Assembly: GCA_021790195.1 (NCBI GenBank)
Contig: JAJYIF010000009.1
Coordinates: 1 to 64,000, forward strand
Length of the DNA: 64,000 bases
Reading direction: 5' to 3'
Origin: Nitrospirota bacterium
Lineage (GTDB): Bacteria; Nitrospirota; Thermodesulfovibrionia; Thermodesulfovibrionales; UBA9159
Shown here: positions 41,509-50,895 of the stretch, piece after piece
Layout: every line of letters starts with the position of its first letter
How positions within the stretch are numbered: the first letter of the stretch is position 1
The notes under the pieces: generated by a model
What the model was told of the DNA's origin: nothing
Databases searched by the model: none
The model's input: only the letters and a program-made list of their open reading frames with translations
Position numbers and translations under genes: made by a program

Positions 41509-42618
41509 TTATTTTGCCGGACGGAGAAGCCTCCTCTGCCCCGGCTCTATGAAATCCTCAGGTGCAAATACGTCGGAACAGGGCACTGGCAGCGGGCGCC
41601 CCATTATCTTCTTTCTTTCATAGTTATTAATAAAATTCCTGTCCTCGGCGATGAGGCACGTATCAATATATTGCCCAAAATACCTGATATTCAATCCTCT
41701 CTCAATAATATTCTTCAGAGGTTCCTTGAAAAAGTTTCCGAGCGAACAATGTATATATGGACATGGCATTACATCGCCATATTTTGTGATCGACACCATC
41801 CGTTTAACAGCTATACATCCGAAATCAAGGCCGTACCCGGGCGTAAGATGGGTGAACACATTATACTTCTGCTCCAATCCTCTCATATAGTCCATGTCGT
41901 CTCTGCTGACAAGGACGTCGAAATTGCCTTCCCAATCCCCAACCGGCTTTGCATAAGTGACGAACACTCCAACACCCTTTCCGTTCAAGAATTCCAGAAA
42001 TTTGACAAACTCTTCAGACCTGACCCTCTGCTTTGTAACAACCGTCTGAATTATGATGTTTAGTCCGGCTTTTTGTGCTGCATCAATGGCCCGCAGGCAT
42101 CTTTCATGTGAGCCCTTTTTCCGTCTGAATGCGTCATGTTCGGTTGCCGAAAGGCTGTCGAGACTCAACTGGATCTTGTCGACCCCGATACTCTTTAGAT
42201 GCTTTGCCCTTTCCGCGTCCAAAAACCAGCCGTTTGTATCAGAAGTAATGTAGAATTTTTGCGGGTCTACAGCTTTGACTATATCATCGAAATCAGGGAA
42301 GACCAGCGGCTCACCACCGGTGATCACAAGGTGGGCCAAGCCCATTTCGTCAGCCTGGCGAGAGAGTTCCCTGACATCAGGAATAGTAAAAGAGCGTGGT
42401 CCCTTTTCGCGGCGCAACTTTGTTATACAGCAATGTTCGCAGTGGAAATTGCAGGTGTAATCGTACTGAAATTGAAGTATGGCTACACTCTCGCCTCGCT
42501 TGACCTTATCGTCATATTTCATGATTTTTTCATAGACATAAGGTTTTTCTTTCTCGAGAGTGCTCCTTTTCCCTTTTTCTGCGTCAGACAGATGCACTCG
42601 TTCCTGTCGAAATGTCAT
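41509..42618 (-). CDS. Radical SAM protein with SPASM-like tail
   Basis: Protein of 369 aa. CNFHCEHC is the CX3CX2C iron-sulphur motif; VITGGEPLVFPDF is the SAM-binding GGE motif. C-terminal cysteines (FGCIAVKRM, PCPYIHC) could bind a further cluster, as in SPASM or Twitch domains. ATG behind AAGGAG. Substrate unknown; the context suggests unusual sugar or peptide modification in a surface-glycan operon. Confidence 0.87.
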   Translation of the reverse strand: MTFRQERVHLSDAEKGKRSTLEKEKPYVYEKIMKYDDKVKRGESVAILQFQYDYTCNFHCEHCCITKLRREKGPRSFTIPDVRELSRQADEMGLAHLVITGGEPLVFPDFDDIVKAVDPQKFYITSDTNGWFLDAERAKHLKSIGVDKIQLSLDSLSATEHDAFRRKKGSHERCLRAIDAAQKAGLNIIIQTVVTKQRVRSEEFVKFLEFLNGKGVGVFVTYAKPVGDWEGNFDVLVSRDDMDYMRGLEQKYNVFTHLTPGYGLDFGCIAVKRMVSITKYGDVMPCPYIHCSLGNFFKEPLKNIIERGLNIRYFGQYIDTCLIAEDRNFINNYERKKIMGRPLPVPCSDVFAPEDFIEPGQRRLLRPAK

Positions 42619-42634
42619 AATGGTTGCTCCTTGA

Positions 42635-44299
42635 TCAAAGGGGAATCTTAAACATATCTATGTATTTACGCCAAAAAGGTATCTTTGCCGAGGCGATTGC
42701 AATACCCATATATCGTTGGGCCTTTTCAGAATCGCCCAAGTTCTCATAGCATTTCGCCGCATAATAGTGAGCTAAAGCATGGTCGCTCTTTGCCCTTATG
42801 GCATTCTCGAAACCCTTTAAAGCTGTTTCGTAATCACCCAAGCGAAAGTCGCTGTTGTTTGCGAAATTTAGATCCAGATTCATAATGTAAGCCATCTCCT
42901 GTATGTACTCAGCGGTAAAATCCTCTGTCTCAACTACTGCTTTTTTATAATCGCTGCCTATATAATCTTCCGTAAGATAATTCTTTTTTTTGCATATATC
43001 GAACATCTCGCTTCCCACAAGAGGATTGGCACAAAATATCAAAAACCAGTTTGCATTAATGGTCTTCAAAAATGACCTCGCATTTTCGATATCCTTCTTT
43101 GTTTCGCCGGGAAGTCCTATTAATATATTTACACTCGTATAAATTCCAAGGTCACGGCAATCATCGGCAACTCGTTTTACGATAGAAAGGTTAAGAGGCT
43201 TGTGCATTATTTCCTTTAATACCCTATTGCTTCCAGATTCGACCGACAAAAGCATCTGATTGACACCTGCACTTTTCAATGCCTCAAGCATCTTCCTATC
43301 GAGGGCATATAAAGCCAAACCATTTTGAAAAACCGCAGTTATTCCCAACTCTTTTACTATATCGATAATCTCGAAAGCCCTTTGTTTGTTCCCCATAAAG
43401 TGATCGTCCTGAAAAACCAATGTCTTTGCCCCGTATCGATCTCTAAGGCGAATGAAATCCTCCCTCACCCGATTCACAGTGTAATATCGCATCTTTCTGC
43501 CGTGAACGGTATGCGATGCGCAAAAGCAACAGCGGTTAGGACAGCCTCTCGATGTCATCACATGAAAGTTTTGCTTTTTTTGATCAACACCGGCATAAGC
43601 CGTTATCGCAGGGTTTAATCCGTATTCTTCCACTTCGCAAATGTCATAATCATAGAAAGGTATTTCATCAAGGTTTTCGATGAAATCATGTCTAAACGGC
43701 TGTCCGCTTCCGATCTTGCTACGCGTAATCCATGAAGGATTCTCTTCAATATGCTGTAATTTATCATCGGCTTGCACAAGGTATAACATTGGCCTTTCGC
43801 CCTCGCCGTAACAAAGAGCATTAAAGCACTCACTCTCTCTGAATATTTCTTTATACATATTTGTCGGTACACTCCCGCCTGCCGTTATAACAGCGCCGTT
43901 AAATATATTGCGGCAGCACTGCGCGATGTCCAGCACATTCCGATACGATGGAGTAAACAATGCGGATATGCCTATTACATTCGGTGCATAATCCACCCAC
44001 TTTGGCGAAGAAAGAAAGTTATGGAAGAACTCCCGGAAAGAACCGAATTCAAAGCCATCTGATTTGTTTAAAACAACATTGAAATCTATAAGCATTGTTT
44101 GTACATCCGCACTCTTCTTAAGATACGAACTTATAGCCATTACGCCTAAAGGCATGTCGGTAAGCACGCTTCCATAATTACCGTATTTCTTTTTCACTAC
44201 CCTTGCATTATAAGAAGGATTAATGAAATCATCGAATTTGATATGCGGTGGTACTATGAACAGAATCCTATCTTTATTTACCTGCTGTGGTGCCATCAT
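42635..44299 (-). CDS. B12-binding-type radical SAM protein with TPR tail
   Basis: Protein of 554 aa. N-terminal cobalamin-binding-like domain (about 10-190: VIGISALFTPSYRNV, ITAGGS), radical SAM core (about 235-450) with CPNRCCFC, then two TPR units (about 480-540, FRLGDYETALKGFENAIR). The B12 histidine motif DxHxxG is not seen. Such enzymes do methylations or rearrangements. Starts with ATGA overlap on the methyltransferase gene, so translation is coupled. Confidence 0.85.
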   Translation of the reverse strand: MMAPQQVNKDRILFIVPPHIKFDDFINPSYNARVVKKKYGNYGSVLTDMPLGVMAISSYLKKSADVQTMLIDFNVVLNKSDGFEFGSFREFFHNFLSSPKWVDYAPNVIGISALFTPSYRNVLDIAQCCRNIFNGAVITAGGSVPTNMYKEIFRESECFNALCYGEGERPMLYLVQADDKLQHIEENPSWITRSKIGSGQPFRHDFIENLDEIPFYDYDICEVEEYGLNPAITAYAGVDQKKQNFHVMTSRGCPNRCCFCASHTVHGRKMRYYTVNRVREDFIRLRDRYGAKTLVFQDDHFMGNKQRAFEIIDIVKELGITAVFQNGLALYALDRKMLEALKSAGVNQMLLSVESGSNRVLKEIMHKPLNLSIVKRVADDCRDLGIYTSVNILIGLPGETKKDIENARSFLKTINANWFLIFCANPLVGSEMFDICKKKNYLTEDYIGSDYKKAVVETEDFTAEYIQEMAYIMNLDLNFANNSDFRLGDYETALKGFENAIRAKSDHALAHYYAAKCYENLGDSEKAQRYMGIAIASAKIPFWRKYIDMFKIPL

Positions 44300-45432
44300 G
44301 CTGCCTCTAATCCGAGATCTCTCAAGATAGATACCTTGATATCTTTGCCAAATCTCCGCCGTATAATCCCCGCCACCTCATCAGAATAACTTGCCGCCAT
44401 TACAATGACGGCATCTACCGGGTCCGTTTTAAGTGCATCGGGAGAAACTATAGGCAGATGTGTGGCTGGAGTATATTTGCCTTGTTTAAATGGCGCAGAA
44501 TCAACAACGTATCTGATCTTGTCCGCTATATTTGTCAAAGCAATAACTGCGAGCGCCTGATGCCCAGCTCCCCAGATTGCCACTTTTTTATCCGTGAAAC
44601 TGCCAATGTACTTCTCTATTTCACTCTTGAGTCGCGCCTGATGTTCGTAGAAAGAAGACAAATCAGCTTTTTGTCTCTTCCTTACAATAACAGAAAGTAT
44701 ATATTTGTGCCAAACTTCGCTACGGTCAACGACTTCAAAGCCATTCATTTCCAATGTCGTGTCAAGAGTCTTACCGGTGAAATAGAAAAGATGATCAGGT
44801 ATGAATTCAGAAAAGAGTTTGTTGCGTAAAATCATATCGAAATTCGGCACCTCGACAAGTCCCGCGGCATTTTCCGATAGGTTATTATATATACCTCTAA
44901 GAGTCAAATTCGGGTCGGGCAGATGTTCAAGGAAATTCAGTATAAAAAAGGCATCAAAAGGGGCATCATCTAACTGGTGATCATAGCTTTCAACAAATCC
45001 TTTTGAAACCTTCAAGCCATCCTTGATGCACTGCGCCACTGATTCCCCTAAGTGCTCCAGTCCATAAGTTTGCACTCCGCATTGCCGCATAAGTGAAAGG
45101 TACTCTCCGCGCCCGCAGCCGATCTCAATAACCTTTTTTCCATTAAGCGAATACTTCTGCACGAATTCGCTGAACTGCTTTCTTCTGAATTCCTTCATCT
45201 CCTCTGAAAAGGCCGTAGCGCGTATGACATCCTTATAGTAAGGCACCGGATCACCACTCAACTGCACCAGGCCGCATCCTGAACACTGACATACTTCCAG
45301 ATCAATTCCTCTATCGTTGAAAATCGTCCCAGCATCGGGCAAGAATTGGGCTGCCTTCGGCATATTCGCATATCGCAACAAAGGCCCTTCAAAAAAAGGA
45401 TGACCACAAACTCTGCATTTATTCGTTTTCAT
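44296..45432 (-). CDS. SAM-dependent sugar C-methyltransferase-like protein
   Basis: Protein of 378 aa with the three-part layout of NDP-sugar C-methyltransferases (TylC3/NovU type): an N-terminal zinc motif (CRVCG...CQCSGCG), central SAM-binding domain (VIEIGCGRGEYL), and a C-terminal Rossmann-like part (KVAIWGAGHQALAVIAL). These methylate 4-keto-deoxysugars at C3 or C5. I chose ATG 45432 after the Nudix stop; an ATG at 45465 would overlap it. Confidence 0.87.
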   Translation of the reverse strand: MKTNKCRVCGHPFFEGPLLRYANMPKAAQFLPDAGTIFNDRGIDLEVCQCSGCGLVQLSGDPVPYYKDVIRATAFSEEMKEFRRKQFSEFVQKYSLNGKKVIEIGCGRGEYLSLMRQCGVQTYGLEHLGESVAQCIKDGLKVSKGFVESYDHQLDDAPFDAFFILNFLEHLPDPNLTLRGIYNNLSENAAGLVEVPNFDMILRNKLFSEFIPDHLFYFTGKTLDTTLEMNGFEVVDRSEVWHKYILSVIVRKRQKADLSSFYEHQARLKSEIEKYIGSFTDKKVAIWGAGHQALAVIALTNIADKIRYVVDSAPFKQGKYTPATHLPIVSPDALKTDPVDAVIVMAASYSDEVAGIIRRRFGKDIKVSILRDLGLEAA

Positions 45433-45439
45433 TGCAGGC

Positions 45440-45943
45440 TTAGATAAACTGCCTATACATCTCATGTACGGATATTATGTTTGATGGACACGAGCTGTGC
45501 CACATCCATTCATTCGGCTTAGGTGGATTGTCTTTGCACCTTAGATCTTCATCCGGTTCGGTTATAAGATGACATTGATATAGCAAAGAAATGAAATGCC
45601 CCCGGTTCTTCCTCGATTTATGTATCACCTCGTTAACAGCCAGCGGAGCATATTCAAACTCTACCTCTGCACCAAGCTCGTTCTTTGCAACTGCTTTCAC
45701 TCTCTCAGAAATAGTTTCTTTATATCTTATAATCCCACCAGGCACATGCCAGCCTGGAGGATAATAGCCATCGTCTCTCCAGGTAAGAAGAGTTTGGTTT
45801 TGTTCATCTTTTATCAATAAATCTACGTTGATGATAGGTGTAATTCTTGTAATAAAAAGAAACAGTTCTTCGGGAAGGCCGATTGATGGATTGGGAACAG
45901 CCGACTCTAACACTTCAATGATCTCTTCCAAGTCCAAAGCCAA
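45440..45943 (-). CDS. Nudix hydrolase, GDP-mannose mannosyl hydrolase-like
   Basis: Protein of 167 aa starting at a TTG three bases after the truncated SDR frame. PGGIIRYKETISERVKAVAKNELGAEVEF is a Nudix box (core motifs GGIIRYKE and NELG) in which the usual R-E is A-V. The E. coli GDP-mannose mannosyl hydrolase has a similarly altered box (recalled), and lengths agree. It may cleave a GDP-hexose. Same operon as the methyltransferase. Confidence 0.8.
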   Translation of the reverse strand: MALDLEEIIEVLESAVPNPSIGLPEELFLFITRITPIINVDLLIKDEQNQTLLTWRDDGYYPPGWHVPGGIIRYKETISERVKAVAKNELGAEVEFEYAPLAVNEVIHKSRKNRGHFISLLYQCHLITEPDEDLRCKDNPPKPNEWMWHSSCPSNIISVHEMYRQFI

Positions 45944-45945
45944 AC

Positions 45946-46014
45946 CTATGCCCTCAACTGCTCCTTCAGGTTCCGACCGATAAAACCGCTGCCGCCTGTA
46001 ATGAAGACTTTCAT
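45946..46014 (-). pseudogene. Truncated 5' end of an SDR epimerase gene (22 codons)
   Basis: ATG at 46014 encodes MKVFITGGSGFIGRNLKEQL then RA and a TAG at 45946. It is the glycine-rich start of an NAD-dependent epimerase cut short. A similar fragment with its break at the same motif lies at 50780-50863. Confidence 0.75.
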
Positions 46015-46054
46015 TCTGAAACGTGAAACTTCCGCCCTAACCTATTTTCCATCC

Positions 46055-46483
46055 CTAGAATAGATTCCCCAGCCATTCTATGTGCCGGCCCAGCTCGCCG
46101 ACTTCTAACCTGTCGACAAGCCTCTTGTCAGCTGTAAGCAGTTTCGTATCATATGTAGCAGCAAGAGAAAAATATATGGCGTCATACATCGTGATCCCAT
46201 ATATTAGAGCAATTTCAATAGCCAATCGAGCGATAGATTTAGAAGGTTCCACCTTAAGCGGCAGTGTAATGATTTCATTCAGGATTTCTTTGGATTCTTC
46301 ACCGGTCAGTTCATTCAGCCTGTTTTTCTTCCACAAGATACTACCGATTTCAGGGAATATCAAATCGGGGACTACAAATAAAGGACTCTTTCTTTCGAGC
46401 TTTCGGAGCAGATCCCCTGCCTTTTCAGACAGTACTTCAGGGACATACGCCTTTATCAATACATTCGCATCAACAACGATCAC
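46055..46483 (-). CDS. VapC-type PIN-domain toxin, second module
   Basis: Protein of 142 aa. VVDANVLIKAYV, FPEIGSILWK, MYDAIYFSLAA and LLTADKRLVD supply the PIN acidic residues. Mg-dependent RNase toxin family. Overlaps its antitoxin by 4 bp (ATGA). Confidence 0.88.
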   Translation of the reverse strand: MIVVDANVLIKAYVPEVLSEKAGDLLRKLERKSPLFVVPDLIFPEIGSILWKKNRLNELTGEESKEILNEIITLPLKVEPSKSIARLAIEIALIYGITMYDAIYFSLAATYDTKLLTADKRLVDRLEVGELGRHIEWLGNLF

Positions 46484-46716
46484 CTTCCCCTGTCCTCTCT
46501 TAGGAGTTTCGTACTGTCGGTGAATGAAATCTTCTTTGACCGCAGTTTCTCTATGATTGAAGCAGCCCGCCGGGAAGTATCAACAGGGACCAGTTCCGAC
46601 CATTCAATGATCTTGTCTTTCAATTCTTGCTGAAGGGACCTGTTATGAGCTTCAGCGATCTTCTTCAAGTTCTTCAAAGACCCTTCCGGAATGTCCCGTA
46701 TAAGCAAGTTTGGCAT
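46480..46716 (-). CDS. FitA/VapB-type antitoxin
   Basis: Protein of 78 aa. NLLIRDIPEGSLKNLKKIAEAHNRSLQQEL is a ribbon-helix-helix domain of the Arc/FitA type. Ribosome site AGGAGGTGG. First gene of the module. Confidence 0.85.
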   Translation of the reverse strand: MPNLLIRDIPEGSLKNLKKIAEAHNRSLQQELKDKIIEWSELVPVDTSRRAASIIEKLRSKKISFTDSTKLLREDRGR

Positions 46717-46730
46717 TATCCACCTCCTGC

Positions 46731-46767
46731 TATCAATATGCTATCAAGAGCACGCTCTTTTTATCAA
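46731..46767 (-). promoter_or_regulatory. Probable operator/promoter of the second VapBC module
   Basis: Minus strand carries TTGATA three times (46762-46767, 46742-46747, 46731-46736) and the inverted repeat GAGC-AC-GCTC (46748-46757). TTGATA at 46762 with TAGCAT 18 bp on could be -35/-10. Confidence 0.45.
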
Positions 46768-46786
46768 GTTTCCCAAGAACGGACTT

Positions 46787-48595
46787 TTATCCCTCCTTAA
46801 GCGACGGAATAATCATGTTGGCCCTAAATTCTTCTCTATCCAAAAAGGGCCAGAGGTCTTCAAGCGGCTTGGAGACCATTGAGCCGTCGGGTCTCGCCAT
46901 TGACGAAAGTTTGGGGGCCATTTGCAAATCCGGGTCAACCATTACATCACAGACCACAGGCCCGTCCGTGTTAAGAACATTGAGAACTTCTTCCCGTAAG
47001 TTGTACTGGTCGGAAATTCTTGTTGTTTTCAGGCCATATGCGGAAGCGATCTTGCACGTGTCCGGCAGCGTAAGGCCGCTGGAGGGATCGCAGCACACCA
47101 GACGCCCCTCAAAAAAACGGTTGTGGGTGCTCCTGATCGCGGCATAGCCGTTATTGTTGAGGACAAAAAGCTTAATCGGGACATTCAGTCGCTTCAGGGT
47201 TTCGAGCTCCTGGATATTGTGCTGAAGGCCGCCGTCTCCTATTATGCATACCGTGCGCTTTCCCCCGCTTGCCAGACATACTCCGATGCTCTGTGGAAGG
47301 CCGAACCCCATCGAGCCCAGACCCGGAGAATTTATCAGGCGCTGGCCGCGCTTGACCTTAAAAGCCTGAAGCGTGATCTCGGCGCAGCTTCCCGAGCTCC
47401 CAGGCACAATAACGTCATTTTCGGACAGCAGCCCGGAAAGGGTTTCTATTAAAGCGTATGTATTCACATATTCTGCGGGTTTCAAATAATCATAGAGAAC
47501 GACCGGATAATTCGACTTCCATTCCCTGCACCTTGCCAGCCACGGAGAAATATCCCTTGTCCTTACGCTGCCAAACTTCTTGAGAAACTCCCGGAGGAAT
47601 TCCCCTGCGTCGCTTACAACAGGCAGATCTATCTTCGTGTCTATCTTTCTGATCTCGTTCTCATCAATGTCGACGACAACCTTCCTTGCCGCGCGGGCGA
47701 AGTTCGAATAGCTGTGACCTACCTGCGGCAGGTCGAGACGCGCACCCAGGACAAGAATAAAATCTGCATTCTGCTGGACAAAGTTGGCCCCTCTCGACGC
47801 AATAGACCCGGGCCGTCCGAAATAGATATCGCTGTCTTCGGGTAATGCATCCGCCATCCGCCATGTCGTGAGCACAGGGACATTCAGAGACCGGATTACC
47901 TCAAGGAATTCCTTGTCCGCTCTCGCAAGGCGTATTCCCCGCCCGGCGAGAATCACGGGCCTCTCGGATTTATTCAAAAGGGCTATTGCTTCGTCGACCA
48001 AACGAGGCAGTCCGGCATTCGTTTGTTCCCCGGTTTCATCGCCCGGTTCGAAGCTCTCCAAACGCGTTTCATCGATCAAAGAACCCTGTACGTCGAGAGG
48101 AATATCAAGCCATACCGGACCGGGGCGTCCGTGGTTCGCGAGATAGAAAGCCTTCTCCAGATGATAGCGGATTGATTCAGGCTCAAGGATGGTGGCGGCA
48201 TACTTTGTTATAGGCCTGACCATCGATACGATATCAACTTCCTGTATGCCCATCTGACGAACGCCTTTTCCCGCGAGCAGATCCTTCCGCTTGACCTGCC
48301 CGGAAAAGATCATCATAGGTGTAGAATCGATCCAGGCGGCAGCGACCCCTGTTATTGCATTGGTACTGCCCGGGCCGGTAGTCACAAGGGCGATTCCGGT
48401 TCCGCCGCCGTACTGGGCATAACCGTCCGCCGCAATAACCGCCGCCTGTTCGTGGAGACAGCAGACATAAACAATGTCTTTGTTCTTGCCGAGGGAATCT
48501 ACAAGGTGCATGCAGCCGCCGCCGGGCAGTAGGAAGACGTGCCTTGTGCCGACTTTGGAAACGAAGTCCATTACATAATCGGACAATTTAATCAT
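46787..48595 (-). CDS. Thiamine-diphosphate enzyme, acetolactate-synthase/YerE-like
   Basis: Protein of 602 aa with all three TPP-enzyme domains. CLHEQAAVIAADGYA has the cofactor-activating Glu; middle domain about 190-330; IIGDGGLQHNIQEL and NNNGYAAI form the C-terminal ThDP/Mg motif (GDG...N). In a glycan cluster the closest role is YerE-like addition of a two-carbon unit from pyruvate onto a 4-keto-deoxysugar. True acetolactate synthase is less likely with no small subunit or ilv genes nearby. Overlaps the HAD gene by 8 bp. Confidence 0.85.
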   Translation of the reverse strand: MIKLSDYVMDFVSKVGTRHVFLLPGGGCMHLVDSLGKNKDIVYVCCLHEQAAVIAADGYAQYGGGTGIALVTTGPGSTNAITGVAAAWIDSTPMMIFSGQVKRKDLLAGKGVRQMGIQEVDIVSMVRPITKYAATILEPESIRYHLEKAFYLANHGRPGPVWLDIPLDVQGSLIDETRLESFEPGDETGEQTNAGLPRLVDEAIALLNKSERPVILAGRGIRLARADKEFLEVIRSLNVPVLTTWRMADALPEDSDIYFGRPGSIASRGANFVQQNADFILVLGARLDLPQVGHSYSNFARAARKVVVDIDENEIRKIDTKIDLPVVSDAGEFLREFLKKFGSVRTRDISPWLARCREWKSNYPVVLYDYLKPAEYVNTYALIETLSGLLSENDVIVPGSSGSCAEITLQAFKVKRGQRLINSPGLGSMGFGLPQSIGVCLASGGKRTVCIIGDGGLQHNIQELETLKRLNVPIKLFVLNNNGYAAIRSTHNRFFEGRLVCCDPSSGLTLPDTCKIASAYGLKTTRISDQYNLREEVLNVLNTDGPVVCDVMVDPDLQMAPKLSSMARPDGSMVSKPLEDLWPFLDREEFRANMIIPSLKEG

Positions 48596-49190
48596 GGCCG
48601 CGCATCCCCTTTAGAAGTTCCGTCAGCCGACTCAGCGCCTCCCCCACAGTAGCTCTGCTGCCGTTCCATCGCTGAGGCATCAATATGCCCCTGACACCGG
48701 CCTTCTCCGCACCGGTTATGTTTGCTTCATTATCGTCAACCATTATCTCTACCTTGCCCGTCCATTTCAGGAAAGCTTCTTTGCCCGCGTCATATTCAGG
48801 TATGTCCTGTCCCTTTCTCTTAGAAGGCACAAAATGATAGGTCCTTATCCATGTCCCGAAATGTTTGAATACCCATGCCGAGGAGGCAGACGCGGCGGAC
48901 AGCGGGACTGCCGTGAGCGCGATATGCCTGGCCAGTTCGCCGTGTTCGATAAACCACTTTTTCACCTCAGGGACCGGTTTCATGGCCTGGAAAGACTCCG
49001 AAAGTCTGAAAGCGTCAAGGGATGAAAGATAATCATCGAGGCCGACATTCAGAATTTTGTGAGGAGGGTTTTCAGTGATGCTTTCATATAATAAGCTGCA
49101 GTTATGATGGGTCGCCAGCCATTGTCTTTCGAACCAGGACTGCATAAGGTTGTTCAGGACATCATCAACGTCCCACGCTACGGTAATCAA
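48588..49190 (-). CDS. HAD-superfamily phosphatase-like protein
   Basis: Protein of 200 aa from a TTG. WDVDDVLN is the DxD nucleophile motif; LTAVPLSAA the second and MVDDNEANI the third (acidic) motif. The short cap fits a small-molecule phosphatase. Placed between the NeuB-like synthase and the TPP enzyme, it could remove phosphate from the nonulosonate-type product. Confidence 0.8.
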   Translation of the reverse strand: MITVAWDVDDVLNNLMQSWFERQWLATHHNCSLLYESITENPPHKILNVGLDDYLSSLDAFRLSESFQAMKPVPEVKKWFIEHGELARHIALTAVPLSAASASSAWVFKHFGTWIRTYHFVPSKRKGQDIPEYDAGKEAFLKWTGKVEIMVDDNEANITGAEKAGVRGILMPQRWNGSRATVGEALSRLTELLKGMRGHD

Positions 49191-49193
49191 TGC

Positions 49194-50723
49194 TTACGTT
49201 ATCGGTCTGTAGAGCCAGTCGGACCAGAAGGTCATCTCGGTCTTTCTGCTCTTGTTCTTCAGGATTTCGGCGTCCTCGTAATATGAATCGTCTTTGTAGT
49301 GCGTTGTCGATATCTCTTCAAATATAGCGCCCGTATCCGAGCTGAAACTGTGATTCATCCCTCTCTCCACGACAACCAGGTCTCCGCTCTTGTATTTTCT
49401 TTCTTCGCCGTTAAGGTTCAGAGACATCTCTCCGTAGAGGACGTGGAAGGTCTCCTCTTTCTTCTTATGGTGATGGGAGGGATGTTTTTGATTCGGGAGC
49501 AATATTATAAGCTTCTTGCAGTATTCCCGGTTGATGCAGTTGATTATGGCGGCGCCCCATTGATCAAAATTTTCAATGCCGTAATGATGCGAAAGCTCAA
49601 GCTCCAGCCTCTGCGGTAAAACAATCCTGCTCTCCGCAAGCATCTTGCTCATGCGCTTTATGATCTCCAACACCTTCTCGCGCAGGTTCTTCACATCCAC
49701 GTCCTCCGACATGACCGCTCCCCTTGCGGCTATATCCCTCCCGGCTATGAGCTTCGTGTACTTTGACATGTCGTTGGCAAGAATCTGGCCTTCAGCCGTG
49801 GGTATGGCGAAGAAGACATTGCTTGAAGAGACCTCTTCTCCCATTTTGACTTCCTGCCTGACGAAGACGCCCCTCCTGAGTCCCTTCAGATCGGACAATT
49901 CCTTTGGAGAAAACTCGCTCCTCCGGTTTGAAATACCGCACATTTTGAAGGCTTCCCTCGCGGAAGATAACCAGTTGCGTATCTGCTCGGGCGTCGAAGA
50001 ATAAGCATTCAGATCGTATTTATCCGTTTTCACTCCCACATGTCTTTCAAATACGGTCGCGCCTTTACCCACTGCAATCTTGACGGCATCGGTATTGTCG
50101 GGATGCTCATGAGTCGAATAGCCGACCGAGACCTCGGGATATCTGCCTTTCAAAAGGTCGATCTGGTTCAACTGTAGGTTATCCCCGCCTGTAGGGTATT
50201 CGCCGACGCAATGCATTACGCATAATTCCTTTCTTCTGTGCTCGAAAAAGGATACTACTTTGTCTATGTCCTCCAGCGACGCGCCTGCCGTAGATGCGAT
50301 GATCGGCTTATCAGTCCTCGCTATTCTTTCGAGGAGGGGCCAGTCCGTAAAGGAACAACTGGCTATCTTTATTACGTCGAACCCGTGTTTCTCGATGAGG
50401 TCAACGGAGTTCTCATCAAAAGGGGTGCAAATAGACATAAAACCCAGCTTGACCATCTCGTCCTTCAGGCGCTTTTGGTCCGTCTCTGCAAGACGGGTCT
50501 CCTCGAAGCGCTTTACATATTTGATATCTTTCCTTCCTTTGAAGTCCGGGTGGATAAAGGTGTCCAGGTCGCGATACTGAAGCTTAAAGGCGAACTTGAA
50601 ATCGAAGCCCTTGCCGGCCTCATGAAACTCCCTGATTATCCTGAGGCCGTGCTCCACATCTCCCATGTGGTTATTTGCCATCTCAAGAATGAACAGATTA
50701 TGAAATACTTTGTTATTGGTCAT
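49194..50723 (-). CDS. NeuB-like synthase fused to SAF and cupin domains
   Basis: ATG at 50723 behind AGAGGC gives 509 aa; a TTG at 50759 lacks support. NeuB barrel about 5-275 (EMANNHMGD, FKLQYRD, IKIASCSFTDWPLL, GYSTHEHP, ERHVG), SAF domain about 285-345 (RRGVFVRQEVKMGEEV), and C-terminal cupin about 385-480 (HPSHHHKKKEETFHVLYGEM, metal-binding His). NeuB-family enzymes condense phosphoenolpyruvate with a hexosamine or other aldose to form sialic-acid-like sugars. The cupin may isomerise or bind the sugar. No CMP-transferase is in view. Confidence 0.88.
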   Translation of the reverse strand: MTNNKVFHNLFILEMANNHMGDVEHGLRIIREFHEAGKGFDFKFAFKLQYRDLDTFIHPDFKGRKDIKYVKRFEETRLAETDQKRLKDEMVKLGFMSICTPFDENSVDLIEKHGFDVIKIASCSFTDWPLLERIARTDKPIIASTAGASLEDIDKVVSFFEHRRKELCVMHCVGEYPTGGDNLQLNQIDLLKGRYPEVSVGYSTHEHPDNTDAVKIAVGKGATVFERHVGVKTDKYDLNAYSSTPEQIRNWLSSAREAFKMCGISNRRSEFSPKELSDLKGLRRGVFVRQEVKMGEEVSSSNVFFAIPTAEGQILANDMSKYTKLIAGRDIAARGAVMSEDVDVKNLREKVLEIIKRMSKMLAESRIVLPQRLELELSHHYGIENFDQWGAAIINCINREYCKKLIILLPNQKHPSHHHKKKEETFHVLYGEMSLNLNGEERKYKSGDLVVVERGMNHSFSSDTGAIFEEISTTHYKDDSYYEDAEILKNKSRKTEMTFWSDWLYRPIT

Positions 50724-50779
50724 TTTTGCCTCTGTACATCTCCGATCAAAAAATTCCAAAAGATAAAATAGTTTGTCTA

Positions 50780-50863
50780 TTATAAAACATCGGAACGTCG
50801 CATGTCATGAACGGTTTTTCCCCGACCTATAAAACCGCTGCCGCTGGTTAAGAATAGTTTCAT
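50780..50863 (-). pseudogene. Truncated 5' end of a second SDR epimerase gene
   Basis: ATG at 50863 encodes MKLFLTSGSGFIGR then GKTVHDM... and a TAA. It matches the fragment at 45946-46014 up to GFIGR, and the DNA there (ATAAAACCGCTGCCGC) is the same. Confidence 0.65.
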
Positions 50864-50895
50864 ATCAGTAGTTGTGGTGTATAATGCGTCGCAAT

